A DNA stretch of 64,000 nt, from contig OX104113.1 in assembly GCA_944474755.1 (NCBI GenBank), positions 59,726,074 to 59,790,073 of the forward strand, written 5' to 3'. Shown here piece after piece: positions 25,524-62,285 of this stretch; position 1 is the stretch's first letter, and each line of letters opens with the position of its first letter. Source of the DNA: Limnoperna fortunei (Eukaryota > Mollusca > Bivalvia > Mytilida > Modiolidae). The notes beneath the pieces are model-generated. The model saw nothing but the letters and a program-made list of their open reading frames with translations, was not told where the DNA came from and did not search any database. Made by a program: the position numbers and the translations under genes.

Positions 25524-26414
25524 TTATGTCTGCCTTCCCTGTTTGCACTTTGATTTTCCGTTTGAATTTTGGCACATTGTCTCGTATTTTTGTTTCCAAA
25601 TAAGAACTTCCTTTTCAAGTTGATTCCGAAGTTCGTAATATTCTTTAACTTTAATTTTGAATTCTTCAATTAATCGGTCTTTGAAGTGAATCTGTCCGGT
25701 GAGGTAATCCACATCCATTTTTAGGTTGTTTGACAGACGGACTTTTTCGACGTAGTACGTTCGGAATTTACGGATTTCTTCCTTAAGTTTTTGTTGGTCT
25801 TCGTCGTGCTGTCTTATCAAGTCCGTATTTGGGCTACACAGTTTTCTGTTTAGCTCTTTAAGCTCATTTACTTCTCGTTCACTTCTTTCAAGCTTACTTT
25901 CCGCGACAAAAAGTTTCTTTGTTACATTAAACTCTGCGTCCTGCCACATGGATATCCGTTTCTTCATCACATTAAGTTCAGTTTTTAAAGTGTTATCCAT
26001 TGATTGTATTGTTTCAACAAAGTCAGAGTTGTTGATATCAGAAAAAGGAAATATCGCCATAGCGTTCTTCTTTTCGTTGAAAGTTAGCAATCTTTGTAAA
26101 TCTCTCTGCTTCCGTTTTTCAGATTTCTGTTTTTGGTATTTAACGGATTTAGTGTTACATACTATTGAAAAATGACCAAAGTGTCCACATTTAAAACACT
26201 TACTGTTGCGAGCAGAACAAAAACGTCCGATATGAATTTTCCCACATCTTGTACAGTTGTTTTTTCTGTGTTGATGACTGGTTGTTTTCACCTGTTTCCA
26301 TTTTCGCATATCAGGTGGACACCACCAATTCCATCTGGAAAGTCCAAGATTTAAATGATCCATTTTAATCACTGTACGGGATGTTACAGCACAATTCACT
26401 ACAGTCTGTAGCAA
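25524..26414 (-). CDS. Gag-like zinc-knuckle and coiled-coil protein of the LTR element
   Basis: An intact ORF of 296 codons starting about 30 bases after the primer-binding site. Residues about 54-80 hold two consecutive knuckles: CTRCGKIHIGRFC (C-x2-C-x3-H-x4-C) and CFKCGHFGHFSIVC (C-x2-C-x4-H-x4-C, the standard retroviral spacing). From about residue 135 to the end, the chain is charged and helical with leucine-rich heptads (for example ESKLERSEREVNELKELN). The termini are basic. The order is unusual: typical Gag has capsid first and knuckles last, while here knuckles come first and no capsid-like region is evident. A role in binding element RNA and oligomerising is inferred. A second in-frame ATG lies near 26363 (MDHLNLG). 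Confidence 0.8.
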   Translation of the reverse strand: MLQTVVNCAVTSRTVIKMDHLNLGLSRWNWWCPPDMRKWKQVKTTSHQHRKNNCTRCGKIHIGRFCSARNSKCFKCGHFGHFSIVCNTKSVKYQKQKSEKRKQRDLQRLLTFNEKKNAMAIFPFSDINNSDFVETIQSMDNTLKTELNVMKKRISMWQDAEFNVTKKLFVAESKLERSEREVNELKELNRKLCSPNTDLIRQHDEDQQKLKEEIRKFRTYYVEKVRLSNNLKMDVDYLTGQIHFKDRLIEEFKIKVKEYYELRNQLEKEVLIWKQKYETMCQNSNGKSKCKQGRQT

Positions 26415-26416
26415 TT

Positions 26417-26435
26417 GTTCCGGGTTCTAGCGCCA
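26417..26435 (-). promoter_or_regulatory. Candidate tRNA primer-binding site
   Basis: On the minus strand TGGCGCTAGAACCCGGAAC begins 2 bases inside the 5' LTR. It starts with TGG, the complement of tRNA 3'-CCA, as expected for a primer-binding site. The matching tRNA was not identified. Confidence 0.65.
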
Positions 26436-26437
26436 AT

Positions 26438-26907
26438 TATCGTGTTAAGATTTTTTACACGCCGGGGAACAAGCTGGTAGAGCCAAAAATACTAAAGACT
26501 GTTAGTAATAATTGTTCTATTCAATAAAAACAGTAATAACAAAATCGCTATATGCATAAACAGTATTCCGCTTATAGTTCAAGATTCGACGGATTTCCAC
26601 TCTAAGGTTCACAATTCAGCTATACGAGTTTCCGTATGCTTCCGTTGACGGTCTCCGAATGTCTCCTTGTGTAAATGAAAATTGAAGTTTATATAACAGA
26701 TTGAGACAGGCTAAATACGATAATAAAATTAATAAATTAATTATAAATAATGTTAAGCCAATTAGTGTCATGTACATATATTTTGCTCGACATCAAAGGT
26801 AAAACTGTCATAATAATAAGCCGATTAAAATGTGTCACAAACCAATTTTCGGATTAACAGAACATGTTTGTCGGTGTAAAAATCTGTGAACTTTTTACAC
26901 CACGACA
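26438..26907 (-). repeat. 5' LTR (minus-strand sense)
   Basis: Same 470-base unit as at 23956-24425, with T instead of A in the terminal hairpin (near 26456) and T instead of C near 26831. It is followed by AAAG, the outer half of the target duplication. It should carry the element promoter; no TATA box was chosen. Confidence 0.92.
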
Positions 26908-27173
26908 AAAGCTTTGATCCCTTACCCCAAATGAAAGGGTTGGTTAAAAGCTGTAACTCTAAACTCGTTATGAAGTAAAGACAATCAAACTCTTTGAAAT
27001 ATAACTTGCTGTGACCTTAAAAAAGATCAGTTTTGACTTTGCTTGGTTTTTAATAATGTTTACATTTTGTATAGTTTTTTTTATAATGGGGAGTTTCAAT
27101 TCAGTAACTGGAAGAGAAATCTTATAATAGTTTTAACTCCAATTCTCCACAAGGATCAAAGGATTTCCATATA

Positions 27174-28598
27174 GGGTGAGACATGAAATGTCTCAGATTT
27201 TGCTGATTTTCATTTTATAAGTTGAAATTGACCATTGGATCACAAAATAATGATTGTTTGTAATGATTTGACTTCGGTTGCCATGGTAATGGTGGCGGCC
27301 ATTTTGGGCCGATTAAAATACAGTGAAAAGGGCAATATTCAAATCCCAATTTTTCAGGGGAAAATCAATTCATATTCAATAGAATTTTTTTATTTGCTTA
27401 ATTCAATATCTCATTGACAATATTCAAAACAGTTACAACACTTTAAATATATGTGTGATCAGACTGAGACTATTGAACATGTCAAGAAATAGTGCATTAT
27501 TCTCTATAATTTTTGGTAAAAAATATTACCATTTTTTGCCTCTTTTCTGACTCCATTTTCAGAAAATGCACCAATCACAAATACTCATCATGAATATATT
27601 TACATAGATTGATGATTAATATTCAAAAATTTAAAAAATCTGAATGGGGTAGGTAAAAATGTCTTTAAAAAACACTGTTAAAGTTGGTTAGCATGGTAAT
27701 AAAACAAAAACGGCAATTTTTCGATATTTAAAAATATGTATTACCAGACTTCTAATATGAGCCAAGATAACAATTGTTGTCATCTTATGTACCTCAAAGG
27801 ATCTTTTCAAAAAAGTATGACCTTAGAAAACTTTCAAGGTCACTTGTGTCGCTCGTAAGGTCACTTAAAATTGATTTTGCTTCGAGATTTTCATATTTAA
27901 AAGCTCAATTTTTAGTTGACCTTGACCTTGAGACACTGTACCCTGAAATGATTTCAATGTCATTTTAAGTTTATAGGATGTTTGTTAAAAATAATAATGA
28001 AGGATGATTTAATTTAACCCTAAGAAACAGTAGTTTCGTGGAAATATTGAACAATACAGAAATGGATTTTTTCACAAGTTACACTGGTAACCATCTTTGA
28101 CAGTGTTTTCTATAGACATCTTTTGTTACCACATTGAGATTTTTATAAGTTTTGAATATTAATCATCAATTTATGTAATTATATTCATGATGAGTATTTC
28201 TGATTGGTGTATTTTCTGAAAATGGAGTCAGAAAAGTGGCTAAAATGGTAATTTTTTGGTAAAAAAAATCCAGAAAAAATGCATGATTTCTTGACATATT
28301 CGATAGCTTCGTTCTGACTACACATTTATATTTAGTCTTGAAACTGTTTTGAATATTGTCAATGAGGTATTGAATTAAGCAAATAAAACGTTATATTGAA
28401 TATGCATCGATTTGTTTATAACAAATTGGGAATTAAATATAGGCTATTTCGCAGTACGAGAAATGATAAAAATGACCGCCTCGGTTACGATGGCAACCGT
28501 GGTCAATCATAACAAATAGTCATCATTTTTGTGATCCAATGGTCAATTGCAACTTATAAAATGAAAAACAGCAAAATCTGAGACATGTCATGTCCCAG
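27174..28598. mobile_element. 1.4-kb long inverted repeat element
   Basis: The left arm (from 27174, 'gagacatgaaatgtctcaga') is mirrored by the right arm (ending 28598), whose reverse complement reads 'gggacatgacatgtctcaga'. Pairing continues through 'cattttataagttg.aattg', 'accattggatcacaaaa', 'gacaatattcaaaacagt', 'ctgactccattttcagaaaa' and 'aacactgt.aaag.tggtta'. The arms span roughly 500 bases each around a 400-base spacer. No transposase frame is present, so it is non-autonomous. The extreme ends are themselves palindromic. Target duplication was not settled. Confidence 0.82.
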
Positions 28599-30629
28599 TT
28601 ATTATGGTGCTTAGGGATAATTGGTCTTAAGATGGAATATAGTTATTACTATCTCTAACATTTAAAATTTTCAAATTGATTTATCCATCATTTATACACA
28701 TTCTTAAAAACCAGCACCCCTTCTTATATATTTTACATAACAATCCAAATATAAACATCAAAACAAAGCATTTTTATAAAAGCTGTCAGGCACATAGTAA
28801 TCTCTAGTTTAGGTTTCAAGGAAGATCGGGTCTATAAAAATTATGGGAGGTGGTAGGGGATATAACAACTTTTTACTACTTGGTTATCTATTCTTTAGCA
28901 TCATAGATTTTCACCATAATCTGAACACTGTAAACCATAACAGGTCCATTTCATCGGTTCTTTTTGCTATGGCAATGTTTGTGAAACCATGCCAGGTGCC
29001 ATCTGATACATTGTAACTGGTAAACATATTTGCTACATGTGTCATTCAAATGAACACTTCACTGTAATTGTACAAGGTCAGACAGAAACTAACATTAAGT
29101 GATAGTCTACATGTTTTCTGGGCAATGTTGTGACAATACTCAGGAATTATGCCTGATCACTGAGGTGTTATCCTTGCACTTTTTGCTTCATGTGCTAATA
29201 AAACCGTGAAATATATAACATCTGTAATTCAGTTTGATATCAATTCAAATATCCTTTGGATTGCTATATGAAGATAGAATGAACACAGTAAAAATAATAA
29301 TAATGTTTGAAATAAAGTCAAACATATTATTTTAATTTCCATTATATACAGTATGCATAAAAAGCTAACATAACTTAAATACAAATACTTTTGAAATACA
29401 TATGTAAAGAAAAAATAGTCACCAAGACAAATAGATGCTATTTGTGCACCTATGTCATTTAATATACTGCATAATGTCTATGTGGCAAGTTAGTATTCCA
29501 TGGAGTGAATATCGGATTCTAGATTGGTCATCCAAAGACAATAAAACTGGTACCTTCTGCCTTTCACTAAGCATGCAGCATTGAGGAGAAAGAGTAAGGA
29601 TTGGGCAACTTGGGAGGCTGAATTATTTATTTGCTCAAGTAATTACAGACGGATCTGTCAATATAAAAAAAATAAAACAAAGCAAGTTGTCTAGCACAAA
29701 GCTGACATATAGCAGCATGTATAGCCTGTGATGGTATAATTAAAAAATTGCTAGCATTAAACCACATACACTAAAAAATGTAACCTTAAAAAAATTAAAT
29801 TACCAGTAAATGACTAACACAAAACACAGATTAAATATCAATCATTATAGCAATATGGCATAACATTTACAATTTTGTGTTAAAAGGAATTAAAAACTGC
29901 CGTTTATATCACAACTTATTAATGTAAAAATCAAAGTGCAGACTGCACCGAAGGAAAGGTTGCTTCGCAATTATGAAATGAGATTCCTGCCTCATGTTTG
30001 ACAGGCAATAAAACAAACCAATGTAAAATAAATCAGGTAAATTTAGAAACATATTAGATATAATTTTAAAAGACTAGAAAAAAACTTTGCAATCCTCAGA
30101 ATTGATAGCCCCAACTCCCCTATGTCTTGAGTGGCAATGTCCAGGGCTTTGCTGTTGGAAACTCCAAAAATCGTTTTGCTCAAACTGTAAATAATCAGGT
30201 GCACAATTCCACCATATGACAAAGGATTCTGCAAAAGTTTCATCAAATCCCACTCAGTGGTGCAAGTAGTTGTGGATATAGAATCTAAGAATGGCAAGTC
30301 AATGTTTGCTATGGAAAATCCTAAATATCATTCCAATCAAAATTAAAAATATCAGGTGTACAATAGCACTATGTGACAAAGAGTCCATCAAAATCCATTC
30401 AGTGCAACAATACAATTGAAGATGCTTCTATCATGAATTTTATAAATATATTAATAAATAAGACAAAATTGCTGCTGCCCATTTCAGACATAAAAATCGC
30501 ACCTGTTATATGGTTGGAATATAACTTGCATCAAATACATGTACATATATGTAAATGTCTCCCTATAAATGTAAGTGATGGCATAAGCTTCTAAAATATT
30601 CAAATCTAAAATAATTTATTTCTGTAATA
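28599..30629. other. AT-rich intergenic DNA, nothing recognised
   Basis: No exon or element could be supported. The open frames at 30043-30297 (minus) and 30373-30594 lack any family resemblance. Confidence 0.5.
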
Positions 30630-30872
30630 CTCCAGGGCTTCAGTTGTCGAGTGGTTAAGGTAGTATTCATCTACTATTGATCGAATGCCTGTCAGCACTT
30701 GTTTGAATCTTATTGCTGCCAGGATGTGCTCAACTTCAATCTTGATTGACAATTATTAAAAGACTCCTACAATCTGGCTTCCTCCTACAATCTGGCTTTC
30801 TCCTCCAATAAAAACAGGACGCCCAAATATAGTTGAAAAATTGTTGAAAGTGGTATTAAACAATTACAACAC
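30630..30872 (+). mobile_element. Near-complete tRNA-headed SINE
   Basis: It begins with a tRNA-like head (ggcttcagttgtcgagtgg, then ttaaggtag: box-A-like) and a degraded box B region. The family tail follows: 'ggctttctcctccaataaaa', 'acaggacgcc' and 'tgttgaaagtggtattaaac'. A segment 'caatctggcttcctccta' is locally duplicated. It is the plus-strand counterpart of the SINE at 51608-51860. Confidence 0.78.
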
Positions 30873-30889
30873 AGGGATCTGTGCATGAC

Positions 30890-30992
30890 GATTTACATGT
30901 GCTTTCGAATGATACTGGGTCGATTTTGTTATTTCGAGTCCCACACACTATAACAAGATCGACCCAGTATTATTCAAAAGCGCACGTAAATC
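30890..30992. repeat. Hairpin with 43-base arms
   Basis: The left arm 'gatttacatgtgctttcgaa' continues to 'tactgggtcgattttgttat'. It pairs with the right arm ending 'gcgcacgtaaatc', whose reverse complement reads 'gatttacgtgcgcttttgaa' and then 'tactgggtcgatcttgttat'. The loop is about 17 bases. It is probably a tiny MITE or foldback remnant. Confidence 0.8.
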
Positions 30993-31254
30993 AATTTCTA
31001 TAAATCCCCCGGATTCAAACAAACAAAAACGACTGTATGAGGCAAAATATATCTTTATAATCAGAATGCATGTCAACTAGTTTGTTTTAAATTTAAACAG
31101 TGTGTTAATAGCTTATACTAAAAGACACAATCACATGGAGTGCTTTTCTGCTTACATTTTTTAAAATTAATATTCAATATGCGATATTGTAACTTTTTAT
31201 TGCAAAAATCCAATAAAAAATTTCCACTGTACATATTCCATACTATGCTTATTG

Positions 31255-31645
31255 TTTACATGTTCTTGACTTTTGCTACGCAATCTGACACTTTTTGTTT
31301 TCAACAAGTGTCTTACGATGTTTGCAAAAGCTAGATCGCCAGCTTTTGTGACGTTCTATGGCATTCGCGCCTAAACCGCAAACGACATTACCCCAAGGTT
31401 TTCAAATGGACAATAATCGCTTGCTCCAAGTTACACCCATTCTAATTTTGGTCAAAATTAACCTGGGAAAATCGCTCTATCAAATTAAAAAACAGCATTT
31501 CAAAACGCTGAACAAATGTTAAAAAATAATTGCCGATTTCAATTTGCACCTTTTTGGATCTACATAAGGAACATAAGATCGACCATACGCGCTAAGAGGT
31601 TTTGTCACTCAAAAAACTTCTGCTAAAACACACTGACTTGATCAC
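31255..31645. repeat. Dispersed repeat, copy B (pairs with 13965-14365)
   Basis: Contains 'cttgacttttgctacg', 'aaccgcaaacgaca', 'ggttttcaaatggacaa', 'ctctatcaaa', 'aacgctgaa', 'taattgccgatttcaa' and 'gatctac...aagatcgaccata' in the same order as the copy in the NALF intron. Confidence 0.75.
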
Positions 31646-33186
31646 ATCTTCCTTTGTTTTAAGGAACACACAAAATGAAGAAAAAAATATATCGTTTTGC
31701 CTTTCGTTTAATTAGATACTTAAAGCATAAAAATGCAACATCGTCTGAAACGATGGCAATTTCGTGAGGTAAACATGCACGAAAAATTGGTACGTTTTTT
31801 TGCTTGTTACGATGGGTGGTGACCAATTTCGACTCGTGTAACGAGAAATATTAATGGTTCAGCATGAATTACCAATTATAAAAATTAATCAAAAGGACCG
31901 GAACCAAATTGTGTCAGCTTTTACTATGGAATAATGTAGTGACATGGTGAGTGCAATTGACTCACCGAAGACGAATAATCCATTTACTATTCTTGTGTCA
32001 CAAACACCAAAATATCTTTTTCAATACATTTTTATAAGTTAGAAATTGTTATATTTTTAAATATACTTGTATTTATTTACCAAACTTCAACATGCCATTC
32101 TCCCAACCTTAAAAAAATTTTATAGATGGCGCCGCTCTGCAAATCTGTACATCGACACACTTTTGTGTTGAATTTCATTTTATTAAACACGTAAAAATAG
32201 AATGCAAAACCGTATGAAACGACGACCATACGACCCCCAAAAAAATAATCATTAAATCACTTCAATCATAATAACGTCGTCAAATATTATTAGACTGGTG
32301 TCACTGTCACTACTACATTTGTCGGTTCAGTGAACAGCTATCGCGAGGATTGCCAAATATCGCGTTGATTTCCGAAACCAAAAAGTGTAACGTTTCGGTC
32401 TCTCGCGGATGAACATGGAATATGAGTTTAAATCGTAATATTAGTTATCAATTATACAGTAAATGAGACATAATACGAAAGAACATGTATAGTAAAGTTG
32501 TTCAAGATAAATGTGGTGCACCGATTCATGTTATTGATAGATTCCTCAAATGTGACCTACATTTTACGAGCGTAAGGTTTGATTACACGCCGGTCGCAGT
32601 AGTTTCTATGTATTGGGGCGTTAGCAAGGGGAAAGTTTGCTACGCAACCTTCCCAAAAAATGAAAAACTGATTACTGATCATTACTGACTTCTACTGTCA
32701 CATCAATTTTCTTGACATGAAAAGAAAATGGTATAAGAAGCTCCCATGAAATTATCTTGTCAGTTAAATACAATCTAAAACAAAAGGAAATTTATGACTT
32801 GCCTCAATTGTAGGTAACTATTACCTGAGATGACCTATTGACCTTATAAGCTGTACACTAATTTGTGGGGATATTCCAAGTTTGGCCAAGCAACTTTAAA
32901 GCAGAGGATAAAAGCTAATGCTGTATGATTGATGTTTAATGCGTAAAGTGACGTTGAAAAGCTAAAATCTTCCTTTGGTTTTTGTGAGCTTAAAAAGGTT
33001 AAATATTTGCAAAATTTGTGGAAATTAAAAAAACAAACAAACAAACAAACATAGGTTTTTATTATACATCTGCTATATTCCATTTTTATTAGTTTTTTTA
33101 GACTACAATTGTAAAGCAACAAAGTTGCAGAATTTAATATTTGTATGTCATATAGCAGAAACAATTTAATATTTGATACAGCATAG
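31646..33186. other. Intergenic DNA, nothing firm
   Basis: An open frame at 32485-32688 (67 codons) shows no domain. A short (AAAC)n tract lies near 33030-33050. No element edges were recognised. Confidence 0.45.
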
Positions 33187-34120
33187 AAACTAGAGGCTCC
33201 CAGGAGCCTCTATCGTTAACCTGAACCTGAAACCAAGCAACCCTTTTTATCTAGCTTCTCTTTCCAATAAGGAATTGCCCATCACTTCTGCAAAAATCAT
33301 CAATTTTGACCTTCTAAGGGAAATAACCCCTATAAGGAGGAGCTTTTGATGCTTAGGAGGGAGGTTCACTTCAAATTTGCTGTACTTTTTTATACTTTTT
33401 AACTATCAGCCAAAAACTGTCTTCACCCTCCTCCTTTCTAGCTATGTAGGTAGTCAGCTGTCATAATTTGCACAATTTAGGTAGAGGACACCCTAAAAAT
33501 GATGTGTGCAATGATTCAAAGCAGTTATTTCATTGGTTAAAGAGAAGATTTTTTAAAATCAATTAAAATTAATTAAAAAATGTTCAAGGAAAAGGTTCAT
33601 CAGACAATCTTGAGCCTAAAGTCATTTCTGTAGCTCTCATAGAGCAGAACAATTAAGCAATGCTAACTTTTTCTCTAGTTCTAATAATTTTCAAGATTTT
33701 GAGGCAAAAATCATCAATTTCGACAATTAAAGGGCAATAACTCCTACAAGGAGTCGTCATTCAACTTTGACCCAATGGAGTGTTTTGTAGAACTATTGAT
33801 GCTGAAGAAGGAAAAGTCTCTTCGGTTTTCCTGTATCTGCTATACTTTTTGAACTATAAGCCGGAAACTGTATTTTGACCCCCCTGTTCTATTTTTAGCT
33901 ATGGTGGCCATGTTGGTTGGTCAAAGGCCATGATTTGAGCAAACTTGGTAGAGGACATTTTACTGATGATGTGTGCAAAGTTTCAAAGCAAAACCCTTCA
34001 GTGGTTTTGGATAAGATTTTTAAAGAAAAGTTAACGACGATGATGATGGACGATGACTGATGACGACGGACGCCAAGTGATGGCAATAGCTCACATGACC
34101 CTTCTGGTCAGGTAAGCTAA
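33187..34120. repeat. Dispersed molluscan-type repeat, copy 1
   Basis: It starts 'agaggctcccaggagcct' with 'tatcgttaacctg' and ends 'cacatgacccttctggtcag' with 'gtaagctaaaaa'. Inside are two diverged half-units, each with 'actcctacaaggag'-type and 'aactataagccggaaactgt'-type segments. The second copy follows directly at 34148. Confidence 0.65.
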
Positions 34121-34147
34121 AAATACATAATGTTTTTACGAAAAAAA

Positions 34148-35755
34148 CAAAGGCTCTCAAGAGCATGTATCGCTCACCTGATTTTTATAGGCAATGAAGA
34201 CGGCACTTCCCCTATGTCAAACTCAGTCCGGTAATAAAAAATTCTTACTGAAATAAACAGAAGACTGTCCTGCAATAGTGGCTACCCGGTACAGTGAACC
34301 CTCGTTACAACGACATTCGATTTAACGGAATTTTCGACATCCGACAGGATTTCAGTGGGAACAAACGTGTCCACGTGTTGTTTATGCTCGATACAACGAC
34401 ATATTCGGTTTCCGACTCCGACTGCGTCTGTCGGTAACAAATATACCAAAGCTAGCATAAAATAATTCGTTACAACGACAAATTATCAAGATTTACCCTT
34501 GAAAGATTATCTTTGTCCAGAGAATTTATTTTTTTATCGGTTAATTGCACAGGTGAACACCTGTTGATATTGCGTAATTAACCTTGCGTGACATTTCCGT
34601 TACAAAACTAATCGATGATAGGGATATGGCTTCATTAAAAAGTTGTCAAAGGCTATTTAATATTTAAATCTTCAAATATTTCAGAAAATTATTGGCTTAA
34701 TTACAAGTGTGTAAAGATTGGAGCGGCACATAGGATAATTACCGAAAATCGGTCTAATGTAAATAATCATAACTTACAATTAATTTTGTTTAAAAAAAAG
34801 ATAAAAAAAAGGTTTTTAATTAAATATCGGCAAGAAAACAAGCATTTTATTATTTTTTTGTTATTAAGCTTGGATATTGAGCAGACTTGAACGATTTTCA
34901 ATAGACGCAAATAAAAAAGGGAGATAATCAAAGTACAAAAATACAAATTCATTATAACGGCAAATTCAGTTTAACGTCAATAATGGCCGGAAACTAACAT
35001 GGTCGTTGTAAAGAGGGTTGACTGTATTTAATTTTATAGTGGCATAAAAACATAAACTTTATAGATTAGAAGATCATCTAATTAGTACCGCTGATAAATT
35101 TTGTTTCAATAGTAAAACTGGTTTCTAAGAAGAAGACTTTTAAAACTCTTTCCAAAGAGGATCTTATGCTAAACTAAGTACAGTGGTGGAGGACCATCCT
35201 ATAAACATGCATGTACAGTAGGGCTTTGCATTTTTTGATTTCCAAATCAGCTTTATAGAGAGCCATCCAATGAAAACTGGTAATGTATTATTTCAAATAG
35301 TTAACTGCTTTCAGAGAAGAAGTCTTTTTAAATTTTGTTTCATAGGGACCTAATTAAAAAAAATTGTTTAAAAGGGACCTAAGTTAACTTATATACTGTG
35401 GTTGCAGCCATTTTAAATTTCAGATCAGAATAAAAAAAACATATACTTTACAGAAGGCGAACTAAACAATATTGTGGATCAATTTTATTTCTTTTGCTTC
35501 ACTTATTTAGAGAAGAAGCCTTTTTAAACATTTTCCAATTGGGTGCTGTGTGGTAGGGGACATCTGGTTTTTCGATCAGAACACAAACTTTGTAAAGGAC
35601 AATCTATGAGCATTTTGACCAAATTTGGTTTTAATTGGCAAAGCGGTTTTCTGAGAAGAAGATTGAAAAGTAAAATAAATATTACAGAAATATGAAAGAC
35701 ACCAACTGCTGTTGATATCTAACATGACCCTTTGAGACAGGTGAGCTAAAAAAGA
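34148..35755. repeat. Dispersed molluscan-type repeat, copy 2, split by a pogo-like MITE
   Basis: It begins 'aaaggctctcaagagcatg' and 'tatcgctcacctga', matching the start of copy 1. It ends 'catgacccttt' and 'gagacaggtgagctaaaaa', matching its end. The middle is interrupted by the TA-flanked element at 34292-35024, so the repeat is older than that insertion. Confidence 0.65.
34292..35024. mobile_element. Pogo/Tigger-like MITE
   Basis: Terminal inverted repeats CAGTGAACCCTCGTTACAAC (left) and, as reverse complement of the right end, CAGTCAACCCTCTTTACAAC, are flanked by TA at 34290-34291 and 35025-35026. TA target duplication and CAGT-starting termini with a 'ttacaacgac' motif fit the Tc1/mariner-pogo superfamily. 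The 733 bases carry no transposase. Confidence 0.85.
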
Positions 35756-36564
35756 ATCAAATAAAATCTCAATAAAATGTGTGATTTAAATAGGAAAAAT
35801 AGTGTAGAAATTTAAAACTATATAGTGTTTTCATGAGACAAGCAATGAACACATTCAGAAAGAAGAAATAAGATGTAACAAAAATAGTCAAAAGACTCAA
35901 GAGCGTAATATTTAATAACAGTGTAAGAACAAATTTCATAAATACCCATATCACATATACATGTATATAAGAAAATGAATGGAATTTGAAGGGATGATAT
36001 ATTGTAATGGTTAACATAACTTGATCTATCTGTAATATCTGAAGATCAAAAGTCTTTATTCTGCAATTTTAAAATCAGGCTAATAACCAGCAAAGACGTA
36101 TATGTGTTTTCTTCAAAGATAGTGTTTGTGGAAAATGGAAAATTTAACAGTACAATGTAAAAATTCAGACCACAAAAATTTAAATGACATCATAAAACTT
36201 CATCCAAATGTCATCTTTATGTTTAAAAACATTTTACTAGGTTTTGTAGTTCGTTAAAAGCTACCTACTTCAGTTAAATATGATACTAAAATTACATCAC
36301 ATTGAATAAATTAATCATAACTACCCGTTTGATTTACTTTTTGAAACATGTCAGTGTTGTCAGATTTGAATCATTTCATATTGTGTACACAATTCTAATA
36401 CTTAAGGGTACTAACATAAAGTTCAACAGTAACTAGTAGAAATGCTATGAATACTCAAGTCCTTTCTATTTTCAAATTCTTGATTAAATAGTATAATAAT
36501 ATTTTGCAACACAATTATGCCACACTGATATGCTCTACAGATAATGTACAACAACATTATGCAT
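35756..36564. other. Downstream flank of ACSL
   Basis: AT-rich DNA beyond the probable polyadenylation site of the minus-strand ACSL gene. No other feature could be supported. Confidence 0.5.
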
Positions 36565-36570
36565 TTTATT
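36565..36570 (-). terminator. Candidate polyadenylation signal of ACSL
   Basis: AATAAA on the minus strand, 60 bases after the TAA stop. It is the nearest canonical hexamer outside the coding region, but other hexamers lie further downstream, so its use is uncertain. Confidence 0.4.
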
Positions 36571-36630
36571 GTTCTAGCACATGTTAAGCACAAATAACTG
36601 ACATTTCATAGCACGTTATAATAGTTTCAC

Positions 36631-62021
<25,391 letters not shown>

Positions 62022-62285
62022 ATTGTACTGCCTGAAAAATAAAATGAACTTCAAATGTCAGAGAAGTATTTATAATTATCAACATAATACTGGCAAAATT
62101 TGGATATACATGTATTTGTTTAACTCGCTCAAATTTAAGCTCCCAATAATAAATAAAATATACTATGGCAAAAATTCACAAGTGTGGACACAGAAAAATG
62201 TCTCGCCTGCATTCCGCATCAGTAACGAAAATAAATTTTTTCATAAGCATTACGTAAATAGCATTAAATATCAGCAGCGGCCTGT

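Larger units (their letters stand above)
23956..26907 (-). mobile_element. Young non-autonomous LTR retrotransposon with one gag-like ORF
   Basis: Two direct repeats of 470 bases (23956-24425 and 26438-26907) differ at only two positions by eye. They bracket about 2 kb of internal DNA and are flanked by AAAG on both sides (23952-23955 and 26908-26911; AAAAG if the shared A is counted), the target-site duplication. Read on the minus strand, the LTR starts TGTCGTGG and ends CACGATA. A primer-binding site TGGCGC lies just inside the 5' LTR, and a purine tract GGGAGAG just outside the 3' LTR. One ORF with zinc knuckles occupies the 5' internal half. No protease, reverse transcriptase or integrase is present, so movement would need enzymes from elsewhere. 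Confidence 0.92.

Noticed and set aside
32485..32688. 67-residue open frame
   Set aside because: No recognisable domain, splice context or repeat match; below the level of evidence for a gene.
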